Positions 33,936 to 42,288 of a stretch of DNA of 64,000 nt are shown here, piece by piece (within the stretch, counting starts at the first letter, position 1; every line of letters starts with the position of its first letter). The position numbers and the translations under genes are program-made. The notes below the pieces were generated by a model. The model made no database searches. It was not told the origin of the DNA and worked only from the letters and a program-made list of their open reading frames with translations. Source of the stretch: Chryseobacterium sp. (lineage in GTDB: Bacteria > Bacteroidota > Bacteroidia > Flavobacteriales > Weeksellaceae); contig JAITUA010000022.1 of assembly GCA_031286615.1 (NCBI GenBank), positions 151,677-215,676 on the forward strand, given 5' to 3'.

Positions 33936-34655
33936 ATGCCTTACCTATCTAAGATTTATTTACAAGATAATCATCCGCAAGACTTTCCTTTCAACCTGCC
34001 TTTTTTGCGCAACGGTTTAAATATAAGGTTAAAAAGTAATGTTACCTTTTTCGTTGGCGAAAATGGAATTGGAAAATCTACCCTTCTTGAAGCTGTTGCA
34101 GATAAATGCAATTTCAATGTGGCCGGTGGAAACCGTAATCATAATTACGACTTTCATAAAACAGAATCTGCACTGTCAGAATATCTTACGCTTTCCTGGC
34201 ACCATAAAACTTCTCAGGGCTTTTTCATGAGAGCAGAAAGTTTTTTCAATTTCGCCACCTATATCGATGAAGTAGCTGAAGAAGATCAAAGAGTTCTGGA
34301 TGCGTATGGAGGAAAATCATTACACCAACAATCTCACGGTGAAGCTTTTTTATCATTATTCTATAACCATTTTCAGCATGGAATTTATATCCTTGATGAG
34401 CCGGAAGCGGCTTTATCACCTCAGAGACAGCTTTCTTTACTCTCTATTATTCATAAATTAGAAAAAACAGGAAAAGCTCAGTTCATCATTTCAAGCCATT
34501 CACCGATATTAATGAGCTATCCAACTGCTGAAATTTATTTACTTGATGATAAAATTCAAAAAGTTCATTACAAAGAAACTGAGCATTATCAGCTGACAAA
34601 GAATTTTTTGGAATCACCGGAACGTTATTTTCAGCATTTATTTGATGACATATAG
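33936..34655 (+). CDS. AAA family ATPase, small ABC/RecF-like
   Basis: The 239-residue protein, starting at MPYLSKIYLQDNHPQ (33936), is a stand-alone ATPase with Walker A VGENGIGKSTLLE, a signature-like SHGEAFLSLF, Walker B GIYILDEPEAALSPQRQ and a His loop IISSHSPILMSYP. It lacks membrane parts and a coiled coil. Similar proteins are annotated as predicted ATPases; cellular role unknown. It lies 67 bases after the tricorn gene and could be cotranscribed. Confidence 0.85.
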   Translation: MPYLSKIYLQDNHPQDFPFNLPFLRNGLNIRLKSNVTFFVGENGIGKSTLLEAVADKCNFNVAGGNRNHNYDFHKTESALSEYLTLSWHHKTSQGFFMRAESFFNFATYIDEVAEEDQRVLDAYGGKSLHQQSHGEAFLSLFYNHFQHGIYILDEPEAALSPQRQLSLLSIIHKLEKTGKAQFIISSHSPILMSYPTAEIYLLDDKIQKVHYKETEHYQLTKNFLESPERYFQHLFDDI

Positions 34656-34738
34656 GTTCCAATAGAAATATTCAGAAAATATTTCTTATTGAATTTCAAT
34701 ACATTTAGCTAAAAACGATTCAGAATACACGATAAAAC

Positions 34739-34769
34739 TTGCTTGGTACGGATATTCATATTATATTTG
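34739..34769 (+). promoter_or_regulatory. Promoter of tRNA-Asn copy 2
   Basis: TTGC (34739-34742), 19 bases, TATATTTG (34762-34769), 22 bases before the tRNA. Confidence 0.7.
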
Positions 34770-34791
34770 CAGCACCTTAAACAAAGGAAAT

Positions 34792-34865
34792 TCCTCCTTA
34801 GCTCAGTTGGTTAGAGCATCTGACTGTTAATCAGAGGGTCGCTGGTTCGAGCCCAGCAGGAGGAG
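34792..34865 (+). tRNA. tRNA-Asn (GTT), copy 2
   Basis: The same 74-nt sequence as copy 1: acceptor TCCTCCT/AGGAGGA, anticodon GTT, discriminator G, no encoded CCA. The promoter layout, the sequence just before the gene and the terminator are near-identical to copy 1 as well, so the whole transcription unit was duplicated. Confidence 0.97.
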
Positions 34866-34868
34866 CAA

Positions 34869-34897
34869 AAAGACTTACAGAAATGTAAGTCTTTTTT
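34869..34897 (+). terminator. Terminator of tRNA-Asn copy 2
   Basis: AAAGACTTACA, loop GAAA, TGTAAGTCTTT (perfect) and a T-run. Confidence 0.87.
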
Positions 34898-35140
34898 ATT
34901 TTACAAATTTCACAAAAAAGGGCCAGAATAATAGGTAAAGAATGTGACTTTAGCATTCTTTTAATCCTCTGATTATTATCTTTTAAGCATTAAAAATTCC
35001 TCAATAATTTTTAGTCAGCACTTATATTATTTTCGCTATTTTTGTCGTTCTATAGAATAGAATAAAAATATTTTATTTTTTTACCTATTTTTTAAATAAT
35101 CTGCATACTTTTTGTTTATGATAATTGCCTGAAGAAACGA

Positions 35141-37672
35141 ATGATGTTAAACAATAACTCCCAAAAACACTATCTTTTATTTTTTTTTCTGATGCTCACC
35201 AGTTCCGTATGTGCTCAAAACAAAGCCAGCGGCAAGATAGTTGACGAAAAAAGTAATAAAGAACTGAATAAAGTTGATATTTTTATCAACAACAACAAAG
35301 CACCTTCCCTGACGACAACTTCAGGCAGCTTTATTATTGAATCAGACAGCATTATTCATCAGTTAAGATTTTCCAGAAAAAATTATACTACAGAAACCCT
35401 TGATATCACTCCTGAAAATGCTGAAAATATTTTTGTACAGCTTTCTCAGGCTAAAGTAAGTGATATCCAGGAAATTGTTCTTCAAAGCGGTAAGACTAAA
35501 TACAAGAATAAAAAAGAAAACCCTGCTTATGCCATTATGCAAAAAGTATGGGCCCAGAAAAGAAATAATGGGTTAGAAAAGTTTGATACCTATTCGTATA
35601 AAGAATACGAAAAGACCCAATTTGACTTGAATAATCTGGACAGTGCCTTCATGAAGAAAAAGATTTTCAATAAACTGGATTTCATTTTCGATTATGCTGA
35701 TTCTACAGCCAGCGGAAGATTGGGACTTCCCATCTTTTTAAATGAAGCCGTATATGAGAATTTTGGTAAAAACAGACCTGATAAGGACAGTAAAAGAACA
35801 TTGGTGGCTCAAAAAACGTCAGGCTTCCAGGACAATCAGGTGATTACCGTTTCAGCTAAAAACTTATATAGGGATATCAACATTTACGACAATACCCTTA
35901 ACTATTTTGATATTGGATTCCAAAGCCCTGTAGGAACAGATGGATTCAGTACCTATGACTACAGTCTTATGGACACTATCACTATTCGTGGTGAGAAAGC
36001 TTTCCAGATCAGATATCAGCCTAAGAGAAAAGACATCCTTGCCTTCCAGGGAAATCTTTATATAGATACGGACACCTATGCCGTTTTAGGGGCAACGTTA
36101 AAATCAACCCAGAAAATCAATGTAAATTTCGTCAACAGCGTCTATACGCAGGTGGAATATGACAATCCTGATGAAACAACTTTTCTTCCTAAAAAACTGA
36201 TTACTGAATTTGAAATGAGCCCTTTTTCAAAAAAGAAAGGGTCCAAAAGTATTATAGCCAAAAGATCGGTAGATTATTCCGAATATGAGTTTAATAAGCC
36301 TTTAGATCCAAAAGTATTCAAACGCACGGAAGAGGAATACGAGGATAAATTTACCAATAAAGACGATGCCTATTGGACGAAAGCCAGACCTGACACTTTA
36401 TCTAAAGCTGAACAAGGTGTTTATAACATGCTTGACCAGCTTCAGCAGACTCCGAAATTCAACCGAATGGTAAAACTGTTTGAAACCCTGGGTTCACGAT
36501 ATTATAATGCCTTTAAAGGAATAGATATCGGTCCTATTTTTTCTATTTACGGAAGGAATGAAGTGGAAGGAGACAGAATAAGATTAGGAGCAAGAACCTA
36601 TTTCGGATTGAATGATACATGGAGAGCTCAGTTTTATACAGCTTATGGTTTCAAAGATCAACAGTTTAAATATGGTGTTGAAGCACGGTACATGTTCAAT
36701 AAGCTTAACCGTTTTATGATTGGAGCAGGAACCAGCAGAGATATCGTTCAGCTTGGAGGGCAGCTTACATCCGGTGATGGTGTTACCCCACAATCTTCAT
36801 CTTCCAGTACCTTTTTTGCAAGAGGAGAAAACATTTCTTTAAGCTCCGTAAACAAAACAAGTGTTTTTGCCGCTATTGAACCCTGGAAAAACTTTCAGAT
36901 AAGAGTGGATGGAGTGATGCAGAGCATTAAATCCGCCATTCCGGAGAAATTCAACCTGATGTATTATAAAGATGGCCGGCTAAGACAAACAGTGAATGAT
37001 TCACACATTACCATTAGCTTAATTGCCAAACCCGGCGCCAAGTTCTCACAAACCGGAATTGACCGTTACCAGGCCAGAAACCTGGCACCAACTATTGTTT
37101 TAAGATACACAAGAGGTATTGAAGGTTTATTTAATGCTGACTTCAATTATGATAAGCTTCAGTTTATGGTTTATAAGCCATTTTTGATTGGCAGTATGGG
37201 AAAACTGGTAGTGAATTTTGAAGCAGGAAAGAACTTCAGCACAGTTCCTCTGGCATTACAGAATATTATTCCGGCAAACCTTTCCTATGGTTTGGTACCG
37301 AATACATTCTCTCAGCTTAATTATTATGAATTTGTGACTGATGCTTATACGACTCTTCAGCTTGAGCATCATTTTAACGGTAAAATTCTTTCTTATATTC
37401 CTTTGATTAAAAAACTTAAATTCCGGGAGGTTGCATTTATCAGAGGAGCCTATGGGACATTAAGCGATGCTTCAAAGGCAATCAATGTAGAAGGTTTTAG
37501 ATATTCCGCACCAAGTGAACATATTTATTATGAATACGGATTCGGGATTGAAAATATAGGAATCGGAAACCTTAGAATTTTCAGGGTAGATTTCAACTGG
37601 AGAGGAAATTATCTTGACAGACCGGATATTTCAAAATTCGGTGTTAAAGCAGGATTCCAGGTAGGATTCTAA
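35141..37672 (+). CDS. DUF5686 outer-membrane protein with carboxypeptidase-regulatory-like domain
   Basis: The 843 residues start with a signal peptide (cleavage near SVCAQ). Residues about 30-105 are a CarboxypepD_reg-like beta-sandwich (ASGKIVDEKSNKELNKVDIF...GSFII). The remainder matches DUF5686, a Bacteroidetes family with a large C-terminal beta-barrel; the last residues FGVKAGFQVGF end in Phe, as barrel proteins do. Function unknown; surface or outer-membrane transport is inferred. A -7-like TATTTTTG lies at 35037-35044. A strong hairpin terminates it. Confidence 0.88.
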   Translation: MMLNNNSQKHYLLFFFLMLTSSVCAQNKASGKIVDEKSNKELNKVDIFINNNKAPSLTTTSGSFIIESDSIIHQLRFSRKNYTTETLDITPENAENIFVQLSQAKVSDIQEIVLQSGKTKYKNKKENPAYAIMQKVWAQKRNNGLEKFDTYSYKEYEKTQFDLNNLDSAFMKKKIFNKLDFIFDYADSTASGRLGLPIFLNEAVYENFGKNRPDKDSKRTLVAQKTSGFQDNQVITVSAKNLYRDINIYDNTLNYFDIGFQSPVGTDGFSTYDYSLMDTITIRGEKAFQIRYQPKRKDILAFQGNLYIDTDTYAVLGATLKSTQKINVNFVNSVYTQVEYDNPDETTFLPKKLITEFEMSPFSKKKGSKSIIAKRSVDYSEYEFNKPLDPKVFKRTEEEYEDKFTNKDDAYWTKARPDTLSKAEQGVYNMLDQLQQTPKFNRMVKLFETLGSRYYNAFKGIDIGPIFSIYGRNEVEGDRIRLGARTYFGLNDTWRAQFYTAYGFKDQQFKYGVEARYMFNKLNRFMIGAGTSRDIVQLGGQLTSGDGVTPQSSSSSTFFARGENISLSSVNKTSVFAAIEPWKNFQIRVDGVMQSIKSAIPEKFNLMYYKDGRLRQTVNDSHITISLIAKPGAKFSQTGIDRYQARNLAPTIVLRYTRGIEGLFNADFNYDKLQFMVYKPFLIGSMGKLVVNFEAGKNFSTVPLALQNIIPANLSYGLVPNTFSQLNYYEFVTDAYTTLQLEHHFNGKILSYIPLIKKLKFREVAFIRGAYGTLSDASKAINVEGFRYSAPSEHIYYEYGFGIENIGIGNLRIFRVDFNWRGNYLDRPDISKFGVKAGFQVGF

Positions 37673-37686
37673 ACAAAAAATGATAT

Positions 37687-37733
37687 AAAAATAAGGTTCG
37701 GCGGCTTCTTTGAAGCCGCCGAACCTTATTTTT
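37687..37733. terminator. Bidirectional terminator, 20-bp perfect stem
   Basis: Arms 37689-37708 and 37712-37731 with loop TTT; core GGTTCGGCGGCTTC. It separates the DUF5686 gene (plus) from the GG-leader peptide gene (minus). Its core resembles the hairpin at 55208-55240. Confidence 0.9.
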
Positions 37734-37750
37734 CAGCTTTATATAAAGTA

Positions 37751-37915
37751 TTAAAAGCACTCACAACCTTCTACATCAAGCAGGCATCGCATTTTCTGCT
37801 CTTTTGTCAACCCACAAAATACATTACATGATGTAATAGGTTTTGCCGGACACCATACTTCACCTCCGTTAATACTTCTCAAGCTGGTTTTCGTTAATTT
37901 TCTTAAATTTTTCAT
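37751..37915 (-). CDS. Cys-rich GG-leader peptide 1 (bacteriocin-like)
   Basis: A 54-codon frame. Residues 1-18 (MKNLRKLTKTSLRSINGG) are a double-glycine leader of the kind removed by peptidase-containing ABC transporters. The 36-residue core has six cysteines (22, 30, 34, 44, 51, 53) and ends CECF. Together with peptide 2 it shares the pattern C-P...SC-N-x-x-C-x9-C...C...C, so the two are paralogues. Chryseobacterium genomes carry many such frames annotated as bacteriocin-like; their function is not established. A shared 19-nt element lies 23 bases upstream. Confidence 0.75.
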   Translation of the reverse strand: MKNLRKLTKTSLRSINGGEVWCPAKPITSCNVFCGLTKEQKMRCLLDVEGCECF

Positions 37916-37938
37916 GATTATTTAGTTTTATTTGCTGA

Positions 37939-37957
37939 CTACTCTTTTTGCTTTTCG
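37939..37957 (-). promoter_or_regulatory. Shared 5' element of GG-leader peptide 1
   Basis: CGAAAAGC-AAAA-AGAGTAG on the minus strand, 23 bases before the start codon. A TATATTTG -7 box lies about 45 bases further upstream, so the element is probably in the 5' untranslated RNA. Flanking TTGC and GCAA could close a stem around it. Confidence 0.6.
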
Positions 37958-38044
37958 GCTTCCGCAATGATTTTTATTTGATAACGGACAAATATATAAT
38001 TATTTCACTACTAAAGGATATTTTTAAACTTTTTTAACTTAATA

Positions 38045-38075
38045 TAAAAAGCCGAACCCAATGTAAGGTTCAGCT
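38045..38075 (-). terminator. Terminator after GG-leader peptide 2
   Basis: On the minus strand AGCTGAACC, a 7-base loop, GGGTTCGGCT and TTTT. Confidence 0.75.
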
Positions 38076-38105
38076 ATGCAAAGTCTTAAAGAAGATTATT
38101 TAATA

Positions 38106-38273
38106 TTATTCAAAACATTCTGTACATGGCTGAGAAAGCATACAGTGTGATTTTTGCCATGGTGACCATCTGCACCATTCATTACAGGATTGAAACATTG
38201 AAGGACAAACCGCAGCTACTCCTCCGGTCATTTCTTTTAAATTCTTTTTGGTTAATTTTTTTAGATTTTTCAT
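38106..38273 (-). CDS. Cys-rich GG-leader peptide 2 (bacteriocin-like)
   Basis: A 55-codon frame: leader MKNLKKLTKKNLKEMTGG (1-18), then a 37-residue core with six cysteines (23, 30, 34, 44, 50, 53) and three tryptophans. Cys positions match peptide 1 closely. It has its own 5' element and terminator, so each peptide is a separate transcription unit rather than an operon. No processing or export gene is adjacent. Confidence 0.75.
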   Translation of the reverse strand: MKNLKKLTKKNLKEMTGGVAAVCPSMFQSCNEWCRWSPWQKSHCMLSQPCTECFE

Positions 38274-38296
38274 AGATATTTTGTTTTAATGCGCGC

Positions 38297-38315
38297 CTAC
38301 TCTTTATGCTTTTCG
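38297..38315 (-). promoter_or_regulatory. Shared 5' element of GG-leader peptide 2
   Basis: CGAAAAGC-ATAA-AGAGTAG on the minus strand, 23 bases before the start. Flanks TGCG and CGCA could pair; compared with peptide 1 this hints at a compensated stem. A TATATTTG -7 box lies roughly 35 bases upstream. Confidence 0.6.
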
Positions 38316-38410
38316 ACTCCCGCAACTGATTCATAACTGGACAGTTAACAAATATAAAAATATTTCACGAACAATTGAATATCCCGAAAGCTTCTCGTAA
38401 TTGTAATAAC

Positions 38411-38439
38411 AAAAAAGCCTCAGCAAATGCTGAGGCTTT
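38411..38439 (-). terminator. Terminator of the rplU-rpmA operon
   Basis: On the minus strand AAAGCCTCAGC, loop ATTT, GCTGAGGCTTT and a T-run; an 11-bp perfect stem. Confidence 0.9.
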
Positions 38440-38462
38440 AATTTTTATAAAACGCTTAAAAA

Positions 38463-38720
38463 TTATGCGTTTGGTTCTACAGATACAAAAGATCTGTTGT
38501 TTGCTTTCTTTCTGAAAACTACTTTACCATCTACTAATGCAAACAAAGTGTGATCTTTACCGATTCCCACGTTATCACCTGGGTGGTGCTGAGTACCTCT
38601 TTGTCTAACAATAATATTTCCGGCAATAGCTGCTTGTCCTCCGAAAATCTTCACACCTAATCTTTTAGAGTGAGACTCTCTACCGTTCTTGGAACTACCG
38701 ACTCCTTTCTTGTGTGCCAT
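38463..38720 (-). CDS. rpmA: 50S ribosomal protein L27
   Basis: The 85 residues begin [20 protein letters not shown], the L27 signature whose N-terminal tail reaches the peptidyl-transferase centre, and continue with [22 protein letters not shown]. It starts with Met-Ala directly, without the cleavable extension of Firmicutes L27. It follows rplU by 12 bases, the universal order. Confidence 0.98.
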   Translation of the reverse strand: MAHKKGVGSSKNGRESHSKRLGVKIFGGQAAIAGNIIVRQRGTQHHPGDNVGIGKDHTLFALVDGKVVFRKKANNRSFVSVEPNA

Positions 38721-38732
38721 TTTATTACTGGA

Positions 38733-39311
38733 TTATTTATTAAGTGCTTTAAATTGATCGATATTCTTAATGATAGCAGCATCTACTTCTTCATGAGTAA
38801 GAATATTCTTTTCTAATTCCACTTTAACTGCTTTACCTAAAGTAATTAAAGTTTCTCTGTTCTCTTTAGACTGAGACAAGTTGTTTTTCTTTAAGTGATA
38901 GTTCAACTCGTGATCTTCACCAAAGTTAACAGTTGCGTTGTCAGAAAGAACTTCACCTTTCACAGTTTCTTTTTTAGCAGCAGCTTTTTTAGCTCCTCCT
39001 TCAAAACCAGTAATACCAGTGATTACGATTTGAGTTAAAGATTGTCTGTGACCGTTTTTCACTTTGTAACCTTTTCTTCTTTTCTTTTTGAAAACGATTA
39101 CTTTATCAGCTTTAACGTGGTCAAGGATCTCTGCTTCTACAGTGATTCCGTTTACAGCTGGGGCGCCTACAGTGATTGCACCGTTTACAGTAAGAAGAAC
39201 TTTATCGAAAGAAACTTTTCCTCCTTTATCTCCTTTTAAACGGTTTACAAACAACTTCTGGTCTTGCTCAACTTTGTATTGAAGCCCTGCTATTTCTACA
39301 ATTGCAAACAT
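38733..39311 (-). CDS. rplU: 50S ribosomal protein L21 with long C-terminal extension
   Basis: Residues 1-103 are an ordinary L21 with MFAIVEIAGLQYKVEQDQ, VLLTVNGAITVGAP and KKRRKGYKVKNGHRQSLTQIVITGI. The protein then continues to 192 residues: an Ala/Lys-rich linker (about 105-115) and a domain with GEDHELNYHLKKNNLSQ and ILTHEEVDAAIIKNIDQFKALNK that looks helical. E. coli L21 has 103 residues, so nearly half is extra. The role of the extension is unknown. A TATATTTG -7 box is at 39342-39349 on this strand. Confidence 0.96.
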   Translation of the reverse strand: MFAIVEIAGLQYKVEQDQKLFVNRLKGDKGGKVSFDKVLLTVNGAITVGAPAVNGITVEAEILDHVKADKVIVFKKKRRKGYKVKNGHRQSLTQIVITGITGFEGGAKKAAAKKETVKGEVLSDNATVNFGEDHELNYHLKKNNLSQSKENRETLITLGKAVKVELEKNILTHEEVDAAIIKNIDQFKALNK

Positions 39312-39495
39312 TGTTTATAAATTTTTAGTTATTTCGAGGTGCAAATATACATATAAATTTCTAAATAGCTTACAATCAAAGCAATGTTTTTTCAAATAAA
39401 ATCCTATTCACTATGTTTTGAATAATTTTTTTCAATAATGTACTCACACTTAAGAGATAATTTCATACCTTCGTTTTACCAAATTGAATTTATAT

Positions 39496-40383
39496 ATGAA
39501 AAGAAACTTTAATCTCTGCTTACTAGCAGGCGCCATTGCTGTAACTTCATTGACAGCATGTAGTGATGACCAAATGGACAACAGTGTTCAACCTCAGCAA
39601 GAAGAACTTAGTGCAAAAATTGATCAACCAGGAAATCTGGAAAAAATCTGCTCTTATGTAGATAACAACTGGAGTGCTAATTCGGTTTTACTAACCGGAC
39701 TACAAAATTCCACAGACACCAATTTTATGAACGGTCAGATGACTAAAATTGCAAGTATGTGGGGAAGAAGCAATCCTACACTGAGATTTGTGAATGATCC
39801 ATCCAATTACAATTCAACGTACAATGCAATTTCCTACTCTACCGGAAAGATCTATTACGGATACGCCATCTATTATGATGCAAAATCAAAAGGCGGTGAT
39901 ATTGTCAATGCAATGATTCTTGCTCACGAGTATGGACATCAACTGCAGTATATCTTCAACCTTCCGTCTGTGTCTGAATCAACTTACAGACCTAATGAAC
40001 TGGAAGCTGATGGTTTTGCAGGATACTATTTGAGAAGACCTAACGGATACAATAAAACAAGCTTCCCGGAAATTGCTGCAGCTTATGAGTTTGCTCAAAG
40101 TATCGGCGATTACCAGACAAATAATGTAAACCACCACGGAACACCTGCACAGAGAAGATCAGCAGTGCGTTTAGGATTCCTTTTGGGACAGTATGATCTT
40201 AATGCTTCAAATTTCGATTATAACTTCTTCTATTATTATCAGGGAGTATTAAATGGAACTTACAAGATGGCTAAAAATACAGTGAATCCTGAAATTGATG
40301 CTTACATGAGTCAATATATAGATGAGCTGAAAAAAATTCAGTCTGGAGAAATTTCTGCAGAAGAATTTAAACATCTTCAATAA
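39496..40383 (+). CDS. Neutral zinc metallopeptidase-like lipoprotein
   Basis: The 295-residue protein starts at ATG 39496 (a TTG 12 bases earlier is in frame but not needed). The signal peptide ends in the lipobox SLTAC. The zinc motif HEYGHQLQ is followed by ELEADGFAGYYL, which supplies the third ligand, as in the YpfJ-like neutral zinc metallopeptidases. Between them the phrase GYAIYYDAKSKGGDIVNAMILAHEYG fits that family. Surface-exposed or periplasmic. It is monocistronic with its own terminator. The substrate is unknown. Confidence 0.82.
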   Translation: MKRNFNLCLLAGAIAVTSLTACSDDQMDNSVQPQQEELSAKIDQPGNLEKICSYVDNNWSANSVLLTGLQNSTDTNFMNGQMTKIASMWGRSNPTLRFVNDPSNYNSTYNAISYSTGKIYYGYAIYYDAKSKGGDIVNAMILAHEYGHQLQYIFNLPSVSESTYRPNELEADGFAGYYLRRPNGYNKTSFPEIAAAYEFAQSIGDYQTNNVNHHGTPAQRRSAVRLGFLLGQYDLNASNFDYNFFYYYQGVLNGTYKMAKNTVNPEIDAYMSQYIDELKKIQSGEISAEEFKHLQ

Positions 40384-40413
40384 ACAAGAACATTCATTTT
40401 TAGCATATTTAAG

Positions 40414-40449
40414 AAAGGAGGCGGGCAGTATGTTCCGCCCCTTTTTTTT
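40414..40449 (+). terminator. Terminator after the metallopeptidase lipoprotein
   Basis: AAAGGAGGCGG, a 10-base loop, CCGCCCCTTT and a T-run (one unpaired A in the 5' arm). Confidence 0.85.
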
Positions 40450-40523
40450 AAAATCTTTTTATGTTCTATAAAATCAATTTGTTTGTATTTTTGAAAAAAT
40501 AAAAAACTTCCAAGCAATCTATA

Positions 40524-41612
40524 ATGAACAGAGATCTCTATATTGATTTCGCCAAAGGGCTGGCTACACTTTCCATCATATTTATCCATACCGCTTTCTG
40601 GTCTGGACAGTTTTATATTCCCGCAGAAGTAAGAGTCTTTTCTCTGGTTTTTGACGTGGCTCTTTTCTATGCCTTGAGCGGGATCACTTCCGGAGCCAAT
40701 ATTGAAAAAACATTGTACCGTCTGTTGAAACTGCAGATCACTTATATGATATTTGTGACTTTCCTGTTCTTTTTAGATTACTTCTTTAAAGTTTTTGGAC
40801 TGAGTTTCTTTTCGATGGAATGGCTCCAAAGCTTTTATTCCACATTCGGGTCTAAATATTCTGCTATCAACATTTCAACAACTCCCCAATGGGAAAATCT
40901 GGGCAACTGGTATCTGCATCAATATACCAATGCTGACACTTTTCCTGTAGTCATGGGAAGCTTCTGGTATCTTAAAGTTTATTATGTTCTCACTGTTTTT
41001 GGAGTCCTTATCTTAAGGTTCTTCCCGAAACACATCAACTGGTTTATTGGGCTTTGCATTGGTTTAACCTTATTATTCAACATCTTTCCAGAATATTATC
41101 CAGCCGGACAGGTGGGATATGTGGCCTTTTATCTCGTAGTCTTTTTAATTGGAAACAAAATGCGTGGAAAAAAGATTCCCGCCAAAGCAATTCCTATATT
41201 ATATGCACTTGTTGGAGCCGCTCTTGTATGGATGTTCTGGTACTATGGAGAAGAAATCTTCTATAAAATCAATAAAAACAAATTCCCGCCAAAAATCCCT
41301 TACATCATCTGGGCACTATTCTCCCTAGTAACATTATTTGTTCTTTATAACCGATTAAAGATCACAAAAGAAAATTTCATTACCCATATCGGAAAGAATG
41401 CCATTTTCTTCTACTTTGCCCAGGGAATCAGTTCTTCATTGGTATATTTCCTGGTAGTCCCGTTAAAAGAAAATATGCCGTGGTGGGTTTTAATGATCAT
41501 TATTTATACTATTAATATCATTTTAGCCTTCATTATTTCTGCCGGATTGAAAAAAGTGGATAGCTGGGGTTGGAATATTTTGGAATTCCTAAGAAGAAAG
41601 ACCGCCTCTTAA
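40524..41612 (+). CDS. Acyltransferase family integral membrane protein
   Basis: The 362 residues have about ten hydrophobic segments and the acyltransferase-3 opening: RDLYIDFAKGLATLSIIFIHTAFW, with the catalytic-type His in IIFIHT, then LFYALSG. Such enzymes O-acylate sugars or membrane glycans. The acceptor cannot be read. It is preceded by a TATTTTTG box close upstream and followed by a 74-base gap to miaE. Confidence 0.85.
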   Translation: MNRDLYIDFAKGLATLSIIFIHTAFWSGQFYIPAEVRVFSLVFDVALFYALSGITSGANIEKTLYRLLKLQITYMIFVTFLFFLDYFFKVFGLSFFSMEWLQSFYSTFGSKYSAINISTTPQWENLGNWYLHQYTNADTFPVVMGSFWYLKVYYVLTVFGVLILRFFPKHINWFIGLCIGLTLLFNIFPEYYPAGQVGYVAFYLVVFLIGNKMRGKKIPAKAIPILYALVGAALVWMFWYYGEEIFYKINKNKFPPKIPYIIWALFSLVTLFVLYNRLKITKENFITHIGKNAIFFYFAQGISSSLVYFLVVPLKENMPWWVLMIIIYTINIILAFIISAGLKKVDSWGWNILEFLRRKTAS

Positions 41613-41686
41613 GACTTTAACGATCAAATTGAAATAAAGTCACATTTCTTACCTCAATTTGTTTAAATTTACAGAAATTTTACAAC

Positions 41687-42265
41687 ATGTTTAAGTTGAA
41701 ACTACCTACCGATCCAAGGTGGGCAAATATTGCAGAAGGAAACATCGGAGAAATTTTAACAGATCATGCCTGGTGCGAGCAAAAAGCAGCTACCAATGCT
41801 ATAGGCCTGATTACAATGCTTCCGGAATATCCTGAGATTGTTACAGAACTTCTTGCCATTGCACAGGAAGAACTGGATCATTTTAATCAGGTTCATGAGA
41901 TCATTAAGAAAAGAGGGCATACCTTCGGAAGAGCAAGAAAAGATGACTATGTGAATGAACTGGCAAAATTTATCGTTCAGGGAACAAGAGAAGACCTCAT
42001 CGTAGACAAAATGCTTTTCGCTGCTATGATTGAAGCCAGAAGCTGCGAAAGATTCAAGGTTCTTACCGAAAACATCAAAGACGAAGAACTTAAAGTCTTC
42101 TACAAAGAACTTATGATTTCCGAAGCCAATCATTATACAACTTTCATTGGGTTTGCAAGACAACTCGGAGATCCTGAGAAAGTAAACAAACGTTGGGAAG
42201 AGTGGCTGGAATATGAAGCCAGCATTATTAAATCCTACGGAAATAAAGAAACTATTCACGGTTAA
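41687..42265 (+). CDS. miaE: tRNA-(ms2io6A37) hydroxylase MiaE
   Basis: A non-heme diiron monooxygenase that hydroxylates the isopentenyl group of ms2i6A37 in tRNA. The 192 residues have the ferritin-like helix bundle: EQKAATNAIGLITMLPEYPEIV, EELDHFNQVHEIIKKRG, MIEARSCERFKVL and MISEANHYTTFIGFAR, with the Glu and His ligands E..EExxH..E..ExxH. It complements miaB (15456-16901). DUF502 follows 23 bases later. Confidence 0.93.
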   Translation: MFKLKLPTDPRWANIAEGNIGEILTDHAWCEQKAATNAIGLITMLPEYPEIVTELLAIAQEELDHFNQVHEIIKKRGHTFGRARKDDYVNELAKFIVQGTREDLIVDKMLFAAMIEARSCERFKVLTENIKDEELKVFYKELMISEANHYTTFIGFARQLGDPEKVNKRWEEWLEYEASIIKSYGNKETIHG

Positions 42266-42288
42266 AATAAAACAGTAAAGAATATACA

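Noticed and set aside
30254-34897. The two tRNA-Asn copies as attL/attR of an integrated element
   Set aside because: The interval has no integrase and no mobile genes, both copies are complete with promoters and terminators, and base composition matches the surroundings.
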